In this document: piece after piece, positions 25,231 through 34,659 of the stretch
Layout of the letters: each line of letters starts with the position of its first letter
Position numbering within the stretch: position 1 is the first letter of the stretch
Assembly (NCBI GenBank): GCA_002793215.1
Contig: PFPU01000020.1
Span: forward strand, 1-46,360
DNA length: 46,360 bases
Source: Flavobacteriales bacterium CG_4_10_14_0_2_um_filter_35_18
GTDB taxonomy: Bacteria; Bacteroidota; Bacteroidia; Flavobacteriales; Flavobacteriaceae
Direction: 5' to 3'
Made by a program: the position numbers and the translations under genes
The notes under the pieces: model-generated
The model's input: the letters and a program-made list of their open reading frames with translations, nothing else
Told to the model about the DNA's origin: nothing
Databases searched by the model: none

Positions 25231-26016
25231 TTATTGTTTGTTTGTGTATCCTTTCATTATGCCGCGTTGAGAATCTCTGATAAAAGTGATGATTTCATCA
25301 CGTTCTTTAGTTGCTTCCATTTCGCCTTCGATGATGCCGAGAGCTTGAGTGGTATTGTAATTTTTTTGGTAAAGTATTCGGTAAATATTTTGTATTTCTC
25401 TAATTTTTATGGTGTCAAAACCTCTTCGGCGCAAGCCAATAGAATTGATACCCACATAAGATAATGGTTCTTTTGCTGCTTTTGTATAAGGAGGAACATC
25501 CTTACGAACCAATGAACCGCCAGAAACCATGGCGTGTGCCCCAATTTGTATAAACTGGTGAATACCAGCTAATCCGCCAATAATAGCATAGGCTCCCACT
25601 TTAACATGACCAGCTAAAAGCACCCCATTCACAATGATTACATTATTTTCTAAAATACAGTCGTGTGCAATGTGCGATGTTGCCATAATTAAGCAATTTG
25701 CACCAATCTCAGTTTTGCCATAAGCTTTTGTTCCCCGATTGATGGTTACGCATTCTCTTATGGTTGTGTTATCACCGATAAAAACTTCAGAATCTTCGTC
25801 ATCAAATTTTAAATCTTGTGGAATAGCCGAAATCACTGCACCAGGAAAAATGCGACAATTTTTGCCAATTCGTGCACCCTCCATAATGGTAACATTTGAG
25901 CCTATCCAAGTGCCGGAGCCAATGGTAACATTATTATTTATGGTAGTAAAGGGTTCTACCACTACATTGGTTGCTATTTTAGCGCCAGGATGTATGTATG
26001 CTAATGGTTGATTCAT
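25231..26016 (-). CDS. lpxA: UDP-N-acetylglucosamine acyltransferase
   Basis: 261 residues, typical LpxA. Left-handed beta-helix repeats run from the N-terminus (AYIHPGAKIATNVVV), with the catalytic His in SHIAHDCILE and the segment GLRRRGFD typical of the C-terminal helical region. It transfers a 3-hydroxyacyl chain from ACP to UDP-GlcNAc, the first step of lipid A synthesis. It starts 7 nt after lpxC-fabZ. Confidence 0.96.
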   Translation of the reverse strand: MNQPLAYIHPGAKIATNVVVEPFTTINNNVTIGSGTWIGSNVTIMEGARIGKNCRIFPGAVISAIPQDLKFDDEDSEVFIGDNTTIRECVTINRGTKAYGKTEIGANCLIMATSHIAHDCILENNVIIVNGVLLAGHVKVGAYAIIGGLAGIHQFIQIGAHAMVSGGSLVRKDVPPYTKAAKEPLSYVGINSIGLRRRGFDTIKIREIQNIYRILYQKNYNTTQALGIIEGEMEATKERDEIITFIRDSQRGIMKGYTNKQ

Positions 26017-26023
26017 TTGTGAT

Positions 26024-27418
26024 TTATTTTTTAGAAATCTGCGCCATTAATTCGGCTTCAACAACAAGTTTGCCATTAACATAGCCATAAGCTTGCATAT
26101 TGCAAATACCACGGCGGATAGGTGAAATGAGTTCTGCCCTAAAAATCAAGGTATCGCCGGGTATCACTTTACGTTTAAACTTAACTTTATCCATGGTCAT
26201 AAAATAAGTAAGATAATTTTCAGGATCAGGAACGGTGCTTAAAACTAAAATACCTCCACATTGTGCCATGGCTTCAATTTGTAAAACACCTGGCATTACG
26301 GGCGCTCCAGGAAAATGACCTTGAAAAAATGGCTCATTCATGGTTACATTTTTCAAACCTACCACATGTGATTTAGAAAGTTCTAAAATTCGGTCAACCA
26401 ACAAAAAAGGAGGTCTGTGGGGCAAAATGGTCATAATTTTTTGAGCATCCATTAAAGGCGGTTGTGATAAATCACAACAAGGTATTTTGCTTCTTTTTTC
26501 TAATTTGATAATCTTAGATAATTTTTTTGCAAAATTAGTATTTACAGCATGACCTGGTTTTGTTGCGATAATTTTTCCTCTAATGGGCATACCAATTAGG
26601 GCTAAATCGCCCATTACATCGAGTAATTTATGGCGTGCAGCCTCATTTGGCCAGTGTAAAGTAAGGTTATCTAAAATGCCGTTTGGTTTAACTTTAATGG
26701 CATCCTTTTTAAAGGCTATTTTTAGTTTTTCCATTGTTGCATTTGACAGTTCTTTATCAACATAAACAATGGCATTGTTTAAATCGCCACCTTTTATAAG
26801 GTTGTTATCCAATAACATTTCAATTTCGTGTAAAAAACTAAAGGTTCTTGCGGCTGCAATTTCAGTTTTAAAATTTGAAATATCAGATAAGGTGGCATTT
26901 TGTGTTCCCAATACTTTAGTGCCAAAATCTACCATCGTCGTAATTTCATAGTTATCAGATGGAACCACCATTATTTCGCTTCCCGATTCGGCATCTTTAT
27001 ACGAAATAACATCTTTAACTATATACGCTTGAGCGTAAGCATTTTGCTCAACAAGACCTACTTTTTCGAGTGCTTCAATAAAATATTTTGATGAGCCATC
27101 CATAATTGGCGGCTCGGCACTATTTAATTCGATGTTGATATTGTTAATTCCCAAACCTACAACAGCAGCCAAAACATGCTCGGAGGTACTGATATAAACG
27201 CCGTTTTTTTCAAGATTTGTGCCGCGTTTCGTATCAACAACATAATCGGCTAGCGCTTCAACTACTGGATTGCCTTCTAAATCAACGCGTATAAAAGCAA
27301 ATCCGTGATTTTCGGGAGCAGGTTTAAAAGTTAATTTTACTTCTTTTCCTGTGTGTAAACCAACGCCCGAAAGTGAGATGCTCTCTTTTATTGTTTTTTG
27401 TTTAATAGTAGTAATCAT
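26024..27418 (-). CDS. lpxC-fabZ: fused UDP-3-O-acyl-GlcNAc deacetylase / 3-hydroxyacyl-ACP dehydratase
   Basis: 464 residues in two parts. Residues 1 to about 300 are LpxC: GVGLHTG, the zinc His in TSEHVLAAV (His81), DGSSKYFIEAL, and ARHKLLDVMGDLALIG with the second zinc site, then GHAVNT. Residues from about 318 are FabZ: LPHRPPFLLVDRI, GHFPGAPVMPGVLQIEAMAQ with its catalytic His and Glu. The fusion joins the committed deacetylation of lipid A synthesis to the dehydration step of fatty acid elongation, and is usual in the Bacteroidota. It lies 6 nt after lpxD and 7 nt before lpxA. Confidence 0.97.
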   Translation of the reverse strand: MITTIKQKTIKESISLSGVGLHTGKEVKLTFKPAPENHGFAFIRVDLEGNPVVEALADYVVDTKRGTNLEKNGVYISTSEHVLAAVVGLGINNINIELNSAEPPIMDGSSKYFIEALEKVGLVEQNAYAQAYIVKDVISYKDAESGSEIMVVPSDNYEITTMVDFGTKVLGTQNATLSDISNFKTEIAAARTFSFLHEIEMLLDNNLIKGGDLNNAIVYVDKELSNATMEKLKIAFKKDAIKVKPNGILDNLTLHWPNEAARHKLLDVMGDLALIGMPIRGKIIATKPGHAVNTNFAKKLSKIIKLEKRSKIPCCDLSQPPLMDAQKIMTILPHRPPFLLVDRILELSKSHVVGLKNVTMNEPFFQGHFPGAPVMPGVLQIEAMAQCGGILVLSTVPDPENYLTYFMTMDKVKFKRKVIPGDTLIFRAELISPIRRGICNMQAYGYVNGKLVVEAELMAQISKK

Positions 27419-27424
27419 TAATTT

Positions 27425-28447
27425 TTAAATTTTTAATTTTTTTTCTAACAAATTGATTCTTTCAACAAGTTTTGTTAGGTTTTTAAAATGTACGTACGAT
27501 TTATAAAAATCGGAAAATGGCAAGGCGGGACTTCCTTGAACCACTTCATTATCCTTTAAATTACGTCCAATACCAGATTGTGCTTGAATTTTAACATTAT
27601 TGCCAATAATTAAATGGCCGGCAAAACCTACTTGTCCACCAATTTGACAGTTTGAACCGATTTTTGTGGAGCCTGCAATTCCTGTTTGTGCAGCAATTAC
27701 GGTATTTGCGCCGATTTCAACATTATGCGCAATTTGAATTTGATTGTCGAGTTTAACCCCTTTGCGGATGATTGTAGAACCCAAAGTAGCGCGATCAATT
27801 GTTGTATTAGCACCAATATCAACGTGATCTTCAATAATGACATTTCCTATTTGAGGAATGCTTGTATAAACGCCATTTTCACTGGGCGCAAAGCCAAATC
27901 CGTCAGAGCCAATAACAACGCCGGAATGAATGATGCAATGGGTTCCAATTATTGTATCAGAATAAATATTGACTCCCGAAAATAAGATACTACTATCACC
28001 AATATGGCTATTATCCCCAATAAAAACATTTGGAAAAATTTTTACATTGTTGCCAATTTTTACGTTTGCGCCAATATAAGAATGAGAACCAAGGTATAAA
28101 TTTTGACCTAAATGAGCCGATTTATCTATAAAACTCTGTTCTTCAATTCCCTTTTTATCGAGTTTTACATTGTTATAAAAAGCTAATAATTTAGAAAATG
28201 CCTGATAAGAATCCTCAACTTTTATTAAGGTCGTATTGATTTCTTTTTCAAGGACAAACGTTTTATTTACAATGGCAATGGTAGCTTTTGTATTGTATAG
28301 ATAAGGTGTGTATTTTAAATTTGATAAAAAGGTAAGTGAACCCTCTTCGCTTTCTTCAATTTTTGAAAGTTTAAATACTTCAACATCAGGGTTTCCCTCA
28401 ATTTCACCGTGAAGTATTTCTGAGATTTGTGTTGCTGTGAATTTCAT
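27425..28447 (-). CDS. lpxD: UDP-3-O-(3-hydroxyacyl)glucosamine N-acyltransferase
   Basis: 340 residues, full-length LpxD: N-terminal uridine-binding domain (EVFKLSKIEESEEGSLTFLSN), hexapeptide beta-helix, GSDGFGFAP loop, catalytic His in DNQIQIAHNVEIG, and a short C-terminal helix (LTKLVERINLLEKKLK). It adds the second hydroxyacyl chain to the UDP-glucosamine intermediate after LpxC. A TATATTTG box ends only 5 nt before the ATG, so the message may be nearly leaderless. Confidence 0.96.
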   Translation of the reverse strand: MKFTATQISEILHGEIEGNPDVEVFKLSKIEESEEGSLTFLSNLKYTPYLYNTKATIAIVNKTFVLEKEINTTLIKVEDSYQAFSKLLAFYNNVKLDKKGIEEQSFIDKSAHLGQNLYLGSHSYIGANVKIGNNVKIFPNVFIGDNSHIGDSSILFSGVNIYSDTIIGTHCIIHSGVVIGSDGFGFAPSENGVYTSIPQIGNVIIEDHVDIGANTTIDRATLGSTIIRKGVKLDNQIQIAHNVEIGANTVIAAQTGIAGSTKIGSNCQIGGQVGFAGHLIIGNNVKIQAQSGIGRNLKDNEVVQGSPALPFSDFYKSYVHFKNLTKLVERINLLEKKLKI

Positions 28448-28452
28448 GAATG

Positions 28453-28460
28453 CAAATATA
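28453..28460 (-). promoter_or_regulatory. -7 box immediately upstream of lpxD
   Basis: The minus strand reads TATATTTG, five bases before the lpxD ATG, in the 36-nt gap after the HD gene. If used, transcription would begin at or next to the start codon. Confidence 0.4.
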
Positions 28461-28483
28461 AAAATTTAAATCTAAATGTTAGC

Positions 28484-29701
28484 CTATAAACCCTTCGGAT
28501 AATAGGTGAAAAATTTTATAATAGGCTTGGTGATTGTTTCTGTTTGGTTAAAATCGGAGGCTTTTAAAAAATCGGTTACCTTGCCATTTTTGTAAATTAT
28601 TTTAATAGGGTTTTGATCTTTGCTGTAAGCCGTATTTTGAATTTTACCCGTATCAACTAAATAATTAACTTCACTTTCACTAATAGGATAACGTTCTAAA
28701 ACCTGTTTTTTAAGTTTGTCGAGTTTAGAGGAACTTGGGCTATTTTTCTTTATAGAAACATGTGGTAATCTTCTATTTATAATTGCTTTACTTAAATAAG
28801 ATAAGATAAAATCATCATTGCTTTGCCATTGTTTTAGAGCTGACAAAATATCGTAATCATCTAAATTAGCAAAAATTTTTAAGGCTGTTTTATTCCAATT
28901 CTCTTCATTAATGACCTGTTCTAAAAAAAAGGTCAATGCAGGGTTTGCTGGCAATTTTATGCCATTTTGCGAAAGCTCTTTGGCGCGTTTTAAAGCTTTT
29001 ACCAATAATTGTTCGGCTATCAAACCTGTTTTATGCAAATAAACTTGCCAATACATCAAGCGACGCGCGGTTAAGAATTTTTCGATAGAATACAAACCTT
29101 TTTCTTCAATAACTAAATCATTATCAACCACATTAAACATTGTGATGATGCGTTCAGAATTGATATTTCCTTCGGAAACACCCGTGTAAAAACTATCGCG
29201 TTTTAAATAATCCATTCGATCTACATCTAGCTGACTTGTAATGAGTTGATGAAAAAAAGCGCGGGGATATTGCCCTTTAAAAATTTGAATAGCTAAGCTT
29301 AGTTTTCCTTTAAATTCAAGATTTAATTCAAGCATAAATTGCTCAGAAATCAACTCGTGCGAAACATTTTTAACAATGCTATGCTCTAAAGCATGCGAAA
29401 AAGCACCGTGCCCAATATCGTGTAGCAAAATGGCGATTAATAGGGCATTTGCTTCATCGTCGCTAATGGCAACGCCTTTAAATTTAAGTACGCCAATGGC
29501 TTTTTGCATTAAATGCATACAGCCCAAAGCGTGATGAAACCGCGTGTGATGCGCTCCTGGATAAACCAAAAACGACAAACCCATTTGAGAAATACGCCTT
29601 AAGCGTTGAAAATAAGGATGCTCAATTAAATCAAAAATTAATTCGTTGGGTATTGAAATAAAACCGTAAATTGGGTCGTTTAAAATTTTGAGTTTATTCA
29701 A
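28484..29701 (-). CDS. HD-domain phosphohydrolase (dNTPase-like)
   Basis: The ORF track starts at 29827, but that frame runs into porX; the natural start is the TTG at 29701 (reading M/L-NKLKILNDPIYGFI), giving 405 residues and a 49-nt divergent gap. HD-superfamily metal motifs: GAHHTRFHHALG (first His) and LLHDIGHGAFSHALEH (HD pair), with SQLDVDRMDYLKRDSFYTG downstream. Relatives hydrolyse deoxynucleotides or other phosphate esters; the precise substrate is not known. It is the first gene ahead of lpxD on the same strand, a frequent neighbour there. A TACTTTTG box lies 23 nt before the start. Confidence 0.85.
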   Translation of the reverse strand: MNKLKILNDPIYGFISIPNELIFDLIEHPYFQRLRRISQMGLSFLVYPGAHHTRFHHALGCMHLMQKAIGVLKFKGVAISDDEANALLIAILLHDIGHGAFSHALEHSIVKNVSHELISEQFMLELNLEFKGKLSLAIQIFKGQYPRAFFHQLITSQLDVDRMDYLKRDSFYTGVSEGNINSERIITMFNVVDNDLVIEEKGLYSIEKFLTARRLMYWQVYLHKTGLIAEQLLVKALKRAKELSQNGIKLPANPALTFFLEQVINEENWNKTALKIFANLDDYDILSALKQWQSNDDFILSYLSKAIINRRLPHVSIKKNSPSSSKLDKLKKQVLERYPISESEVNYLVDTGKIQNTAYSKDQNPIKIIYKNGKVTDFLKASDFNQTETITKPIIKFFTYYPKGL

Positions 29702-29723
29702 ATTTGAATCTTTAACTTGTAAA

Positions 29724-29731
29724 CAAAAGTA
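29724..29731 (-). promoter_or_regulatory. -7 box of the HD phosphohydrolase gene
   Basis: The minus strand reads TACTTTTG, 23 nt before the TTG start; it lies in the 49-nt divergent region shared with porX. Confidence 0.4.
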
Positions 29732-29750
29732 CAAAAATCCATATAGTTTT

Positions 29751-31298
29751 ATGCAACAAATTAACATACTTTGGGTGGACGATGAAATCGATTTATTAAA
29801 ACCACATATCATCTTTTTAGAAAACAAAAATTACAAGATAACAAGCTGTAACAATGGTTATGAAGCCATTGAAATGGTGGCTTTAAAACCATTTGATATT
29901 GTATTATTGGACGAAAATATGCCTGGCCTTAGCGGATTAGAAACCTTGTCGGAGATAAAATCAATCAATCCGAACTTACCGGTTATTATGATAACCAAAA
30001 GTGAAGAAGAATTTTTAATGGATGATGCAATAGGCTATAAAATAGCTGATTATTTAATAAAGCCTGTTAATCCAAACCAGATTTTGCTAAGCTTAAAGAA
30101 AATTTTAGACCATAGCCGATTGGTAACTGAAAAAACCACTTCCAATTATCAACAAGCCTTTAGGCAAATTAGTATGGATTTGGCTGGCGTCAATAGTTTT
30201 GACGATTGGAATGCGCTATATCAAAAATTAATTCGTTGGGAGCTTGAACTCGAATCAATAGACGATTCTGGTTTAACCGAAATTTTAGAAAGTCAAAAAA
30301 AAGAAGCCAATTCACAGTTTTTTAAATTTATTTCTAAAAATTATGCAAAATGGTTTCATGATAAAGACGCACCAACATTATCGCCAAACGTATTTAAAAA
30401 ATGCGTAGCCCCGCTTTTAAAAGCCCAAGAGCCAACGCTTTTAATAGTTGTTGATAATATGAGATACGATCAATGGCGCATTTTTGAACCCCTTATTCAA
30501 AATTACTACCGCGTGGTAGATGAGTGTGCTTATTGCAGCATCCTCCCCACTGCTACTCAATATGCCCGCAATGCTTTTTTTTCGGGATTGATGCCCCTTG
30601 AAATGGAACGCAAATTTCCGGAATACTGGAAAAATGACCCCGAAGAGGTGGGTAAAAACCTCTATGAAAAAGAGTTTTTAGCCTCACAACTTAAACGTTT
30701 AGGATTGCAAATACCCTTTGAATATTACAAAATCACCAATCTGCAAAAAGGAAAAGAATTGCTCTCCAATTTTGCTACTACCAAACAAAATATATTAACC
30801 GTTGTGGTTTATAATTTTGTAGATATGATTTCGCATGCGCGAACCGAAATGGATATGATTAAAGAACTTACCGCCGACGATAAAGCTTATCGCTCGTTAA
30901 CTTTAAGTTGGTTTAAAAATTCAACACTCCTTGAACTCATCCAAAAAGCACAACAAAATAAATTAAAATTAGTCATCACCACTGACCACGGAACGGTTAA
31001 TGTAAAAAATCCTTCAAAAGTGATTGGCGATAAAAATATCAGCTCAAACTTGCGCTATAAAACAGGCAGAAGTTTAACCTATAATCAAAAAGAAGTTTTC
31101 GCTGTAACAAACCCTGAAGAAATTTATCTACCTAGCATTCACATGAGTAGCTCCTATATTTTTGCTAAAGAAGATTACTTTTTTGCCTATCCAAACAACT
31201 TTAATCACTTTGTAAATTATTATAAAAACACCTTTCAGCATGGCGGTATTTCATTAGAAGAAATGATTATTCCGTGCATCGTTTTAGACCCAAAATAA
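29751..31298 (+). CDS. porX: PorX-type response regulator with PglZ (alkaline phosphatase superfamily) domain
   Basis: The ATG at 29751 (MQQINILWVDD) is preferred to the longer ORF at 29688; it gives 515 residues. Residues 1-125: receiver domain with the acidic pair (DDE), phospho-acceptor Asp54 in VLLDENMPG, and conserved Lys in MITKSEEE. A helical linker follows, then from about 215 a PglZ domain: VVDNMRYDQWR, catalytic Thr in LPTATQYARN, and metal ligands in ITTDHGT. PorX works with the PorY kinase and an ECF sigma factor to control and support type IX secretion; it also has phosphatase activity on cyclic oligonucleotides in studied species. No other T9SS gene is in the window. Confidence 0.92.
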   Translation: MQQINILWVDDEIDLLKPHIIFLENKNYKITSCNNGYEAIEMVALKPFDIVLLDENMPGLSGLETLSEIKSINPNLPVIMITKSEEEFLMDDAIGYKIADYLIKPVNPNQILLSLKKILDHSRLVTEKTTSNYQQAFRQISMDLAGVNSFDDWNALYQKLIRWELELESIDDSGLTEILESQKKEANSQFFKFISKNYAKWFHDKDAPTLSPNVFKKCVAPLLKAQEPTLLIVVDNMRYDQWRIFEPLIQNYYRVVDECAYCSILPTATQYARNAFFSGLMPLEMERKFPEYWKNDPEEVGKNLYEKEFLASQLKRLGLQIPFEYYKITNLQKGKELLSNFATTKQNILTVVVYNFVDMISHARTEMDMIKELTADDKAYRSLTLSWFKNSTLLELIQKAQQNKLKLVITTDHGTVNVKNPSKVIGDKNISSNLRYKTGRSLTYNQKEVFAVTNPEEIYLPSIHMSSSYIFAKEDYFFAYPNNFNHFVNYYKNTFQHGGISLEEMIIPCIVLDPK

Positions 31299-31372
31299 TT
31301 TAAAATTATTAACCGTTTATAGGGTTTATTTGCAATATTTTCCACAAATTTGCTGAATAAAATTAAAACATC

Positions 31373-32434
31373 ATGAAAATGCACAATTTTAATGCAGGAC
31401 CTTCTGTATTACCTCAAGAAGTCTTAAAAAAAGCTTCGGAAGCCGTATTAAATTTTAACAATTCAAACCTTTCTTTACTCGAAATATCACATCGCAGCGC
31501 CGATTTTGTTGCCGTAATGGAAAATACACGTCAGTTAGTACTCGAACTTTTAGGGTTAGAAGGCAAAGGCTATCAAGCACTTTTTTTGCAAGGTGGCGCA
31601 AGTTTAGAATTTTTAATGTGTGCCTATAACTTATTGCCTATTAACGGCAAAGCTGCTTATTTAGATACGGGTGTTTGGAGTTCGGGCGCTATAAAAGAAG
31701 CTAAATTGTTAGGTGAAGTGATTGTTGTGGCATCCTCAAAAGATAAAACCTATCACTACATTCCAAAAAATTACAATATTCCAGCCGATGCAGCCTATTT
31801 TCACTGCACCAGTAACAACACTATTTACGGAACCCAAATTAAATCTTTTCCAAAAGTAAATACTTTGATGGTTTGCGATATGAGTTCCGATATCTTTTCA
31901 AGACAACTCGACTTTTCAAAATTTGACATGATTTATGCGGGTGCTCAAAAAAATATGGGACCTGCCGGCACCACACTTGTAGTAGTTAATGAACGTATTT
32001 TAGGCAAAACTGGACGCACCATTCCGTCGATGTTAGATTATCAAACGCACATTGCAAAAGACAGTATGTATAACACGCCTACAGTTTTCGCCGTTTACGT
32101 TTCAATGCTAACCTTGCAATGGTTAAAAGATTTAGGAGGCATTGCCGCAATTGAAAAAATTAACAATGCTAAAGCAGCTTTGCTTTACGCTGAAATTGAT
32201 AATAATCCAAATTTTGAAGGATTAGCCTCAAAAGAAGATCGTTCAAATATGAATGTTACTTTTATCCTTAAAGATGACACCAAAAAAGAAGCCTTTGACG
32301 CCCTTTGGAAAGCGGCAGGAATTGTAGGTATTAAAGGACATCGCTCTGCTGGTGGTTATCGGGCAAGTATGTACAATGCCTTAGCACTCGAAAGTGTTCA
32401 AGCCTTAGTCAATGTGATGAAACAAGTAAAATAA
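31373..32434 (+). CDS. serC: phosphoserine aminotransferase
   Basis: 353 residues. Class V PLP aminotransferase: FNAGPSVLP at the start, FLQGGASLEF, HCTSNNTIYG, PLP lysine in AGAQKNMGPAG, and GHRSAGGYRASMYNA near the end. It converts 3-phosphohydroxypyruvate to phosphoserine. First gene of serC-serA-DUF1015-yggS, 20 nt before serA. The alternative ATG two codons downstream (MHNF) is equally possible. Confidence 0.96.
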   Translation: MKMHNFNAGPSVLPQEVLKKASEAVLNFNNSNLSLLEISHRSADFVAVMENTRQLVLELLGLEGKGYQALFLQGGASLEFLMCAYNLLPINGKAAYLDTGVWSSGAIKEAKLLGEVIVVASSKDKTYHYIPKNYNIPADAAYFHCTSNNTIYGTQIKSFPKVNTLMVCDMSSDIFSRQLDFSKFDMIYAGAQKNMGPAGTTLVVVNERILGKTGRTIPSMLDYQTHIAKDSMYNTPTVFAVYVSMLTLQWLKDLGGIAAIEKINNAKAALLYAEIDNNPNFEGLASKEDRSNMNVTFILKDDTKKEAFDALWKAAGIVGIKGHRSAGGYRASMYNALALESVQALVNVMKQVK

Positions 32435-32454
32435 TCAATTTTTATCTTTATAAA

Positions 32455-33402
32455 ATGAAAATATTAGCAAACGACGGAATTGACTCCGCTGCCATTGAGG
32501 CTTTACAAGCTTCAGGATTTGAAGTTATTACCACAAATGTTGCTCAAGAGCAATTGATAAATTATATTAATACCAATAAAATTGACGCACTTTTGGTGCG
32601 TAGTGCCACTAAAGTACGCAAAGATTTAATTGATGCTACCAAGCTAAAATTGATTGGGCGCGGTGGTGTTGGCATGGATAATATTGATGTAGATTATGCC
32701 AAAAGTAAAGGCATTCACGTCATCAATACGCCTGCTGCCTCATCCCATTCTGTAGCCGAATTGGTTTTTGCCCACCTTTTTGGGATGGTTCGTTTTTTAT
32801 ACGATTCCAATCGAACAATGCCTTTAGATGGAGATACTAAATTTAACGCCCTTAAAAAAGCTTATGCCAACGGACGCGAGTTAAAAGGTAAAACTATGGG
32901 TGTTTTTGGTATCGGACGTATTGGTCAAGAAACGTCTAAAATTGCTTTAGGTGTTGGCATGAAAGTCATTGCTTTTGACCCATTTATAGAAAAAGTTCAT
33001 ATTGATGTTGATTTTTTCGATGGTCAAAAAATAGGTTTTGATATTAAAACCCAAACAAAAGAATCCGTTTTAAAAGAAGCTGATTTTATTAGCTTTCACG
33101 TGCCTGCACAAAAGGATTATGTTATTTCTACAACCGAATTTAATATGATGAAAACGGGTGTGGGCATTGTCAATGCTTCTAGAGGTGGCGTGATTGATGA
33201 AGTCGCTTTAGTTACCGCTCTCGAAAGTGGAAAAGTTGCCTATGCGGCCATTGATACTTTTGAAAATGAACCAACACCAGCCTTAAAATTACTGATGATG
33301 CCAAATATATCCTTAACGCCTCATATCGGCGCGGCAACACTAGAAGCACAAGAGCGCATCGGATTAGAATTAGCTGAGATCATTGCTAAATTGTTAAAAT
33401 AG
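32455..33402 (+). CDS. serA: D-3-phosphoglycerate dehydrogenase, short form
   Basis: 315 residues with no C-terminal ACT domain, so probably not feedback-inhibited through one. D-2-hydroxyacid dehydrogenase signatures: RSATKVRKDLID, GRGGVGMDNIDVDYA, the NAD motif MGVFGIGRIGQE, NASRGGVIDE and the catalytic His in TPHIGAAT. It makes 3-phosphohydroxypyruvate, the substrate of SerC encoded directly upstream. Confidence 0.95.
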   Translation: MKILANDGIDSAAIEALQASGFEVITTNVAQEQLINYINTNKIDALLVRSATKVRKDLIDATKLKLIGRGGVGMDNIDVDYAKSKGIHVINTPAASSHSVAELVFAHLFGMVRFLYDSNRTMPLDGDTKFNALKKAYANGRELKGKTMGVFGIGRIGQETSKIALGVGMKVIAFDPFIEKVHIDVDFFDGQKIGFDIKTQTKESVLKEADFISFHVPAQKDYVISTTEFNMMKTGVGIVNASRGGVIDEVALVTALESGKVAYAAIDTFENEPTPALKLLMMPNISLTPHIGAATLEAQERIGLELAEIIAKLLK

Positions 33403-33414
33403 CATTCACATTGT

Positions 33415-34650
33415 ATGGCAGTAATAAGACCTTTTAAAGCGGTGCGTCCTACCCGAGACAAAGCCGCACTACTCACTACAAGTTCTTATGAAACCTATAG
33501 TAATGAAGAGTTAAACAGTATATTAAAGTATAATCCATTTTCATTTTTACACATTCTTAAACCTGGTTTTAAGTTTCAATTGTCGCCTAAAGGCGATGAG
33601 CGATTTAGGTTAGTCCGCAATCGGTACATTGAATTTAAAGAGAATCGATTTTTCACTAGCGATGCCAAAGCTTCCTATTATTTACATCAACAAACCTATA
33701 AAAAAGAGGTCTTTTGGGGCTTTATAGCAACCTCAAGTATTGCCGATTATCAGTCAGGACTTATAAAAAAACATGAGGCAACCCTTAAAGAACGTGAGGT
33801 TTTATTTGGAAAGTATCTCGAAACAACCGGTTTTAATGCCGAACCCGTTTTAATTGCCTATCCAGATACTGATTTACTGACAGTTGTATATGAAAAATAC
33901 CAGCAAAAAAGAGCTGAATACGAATTTACTACCAATAAAAAACATCAACATTTATTTTGGGTTATTGAAAATGATGAGGATATAAAACTCATTACGGGTG
34001 CATTTGCTAAAATGGATGCCGTTTATATTGCCGATGGACATCACCGCTGTGCTTCTTCCAATTATTTGGCAAATTTGATGAAACAAAATAATCCAAATCA
34101 CACAGGATTAGAAAATTACAACTTTTTTATGAGTTATTTAATTCCTGAGTCTCGTTTAAAAATAACTTCTTTTAATCGGTTTATTAAATCCCTAAATGGA
34201 TTGACAAAAGATGAGTTTTTGATTAAGTTAGATGCTCATTTTAGGATTGAAAATCGCGGAAAGCAACTCTACATTCCATCAAAAAAACACCATTTTAGTA
34301 TGTATTTAGAGGGTGCTTATTATTCCTTATATTTGCGCAAAAGCTTTTATCAAATTCATACCCCACTCGACGATTTAGATGCCCAGCTGCTTTTTATAAC
34401 TATTTTAAAACCAATTTTAGGAATTGATGATTTATCTAATAGTCATCAAATTAAATACTTGCCAGCAATTTTAAATCAAATGCAACTAAAAGATGAAGTT
34501 GACTCGGGTAAATATCAAGTTGCATTTGGACTCGTCCCTACTTCTGTATCTCAGTTAAAATTGGTTGCCAATGCCAATTTGATGATGCCTCCAAAAAGTA
34601 CTTATATTGAACCAAAGTTGCGCAGTGGTTTAACAATTTATGAATTTTAA
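33415..34650 (+). CDS. DUF1015 family protein in the serine operon
   Basis: 411 residues, full-length DUF1015 (PF06245). Recognisable segments are the N-terminal IRPFKAVRP, IKKHEATLKERE (conserved KHE) and YIADGHHRCASS (DGHHR at 207-211). No signal peptide or transmembrane segment. The biochemical role is not established to my knowledge. It lies 12 nt after serA and 9 nt before yggS, and DUF1015 next to serA/serC is a recurrent arrangement, so a link to serine or phosphoserine metabolism is likely. The DGHHR segment recalls ParB/Srx-fold kinases that act on free serine, a speculative parallel. Confidence 0.85.
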   Translation: MAVIRPFKAVRPTRDKAALLTTSSYETYSNEELNSILKYNPFSFLHILKPGFKFQLSPKGDERFRLVRNRYIEFKENRFFTSDAKASYYLHQQTYKKEVFWGFIATSSIADYQSGLIKKHEATLKEREVLFGKYLETTGFNAEPVLIAYPDTDLLTVVYEKYQQKRAEYEFTTNKKHQHLFWVIENDEDIKLITGAFAKMDAVYIADGHHRCASSNYLANLMKQNNPNHTGLENYNFFMSYLIPESRLKITSFNRFIKSLNGLTKDEFLIKLDAHFRIENRGKQLYIPSKKHHFSMYLEGAYYSLYLRKSFYQIHTPLDDLDAQLLFITILKPILGIDDLSNSHQIKYLPAILNQMQLKDEVDSGKYQVAFGLVPTSVSQLKLVANANLMMPPKSTYIEPKLRSGLTIYEF

Positions 34651-34659
34651 TCACACAAA

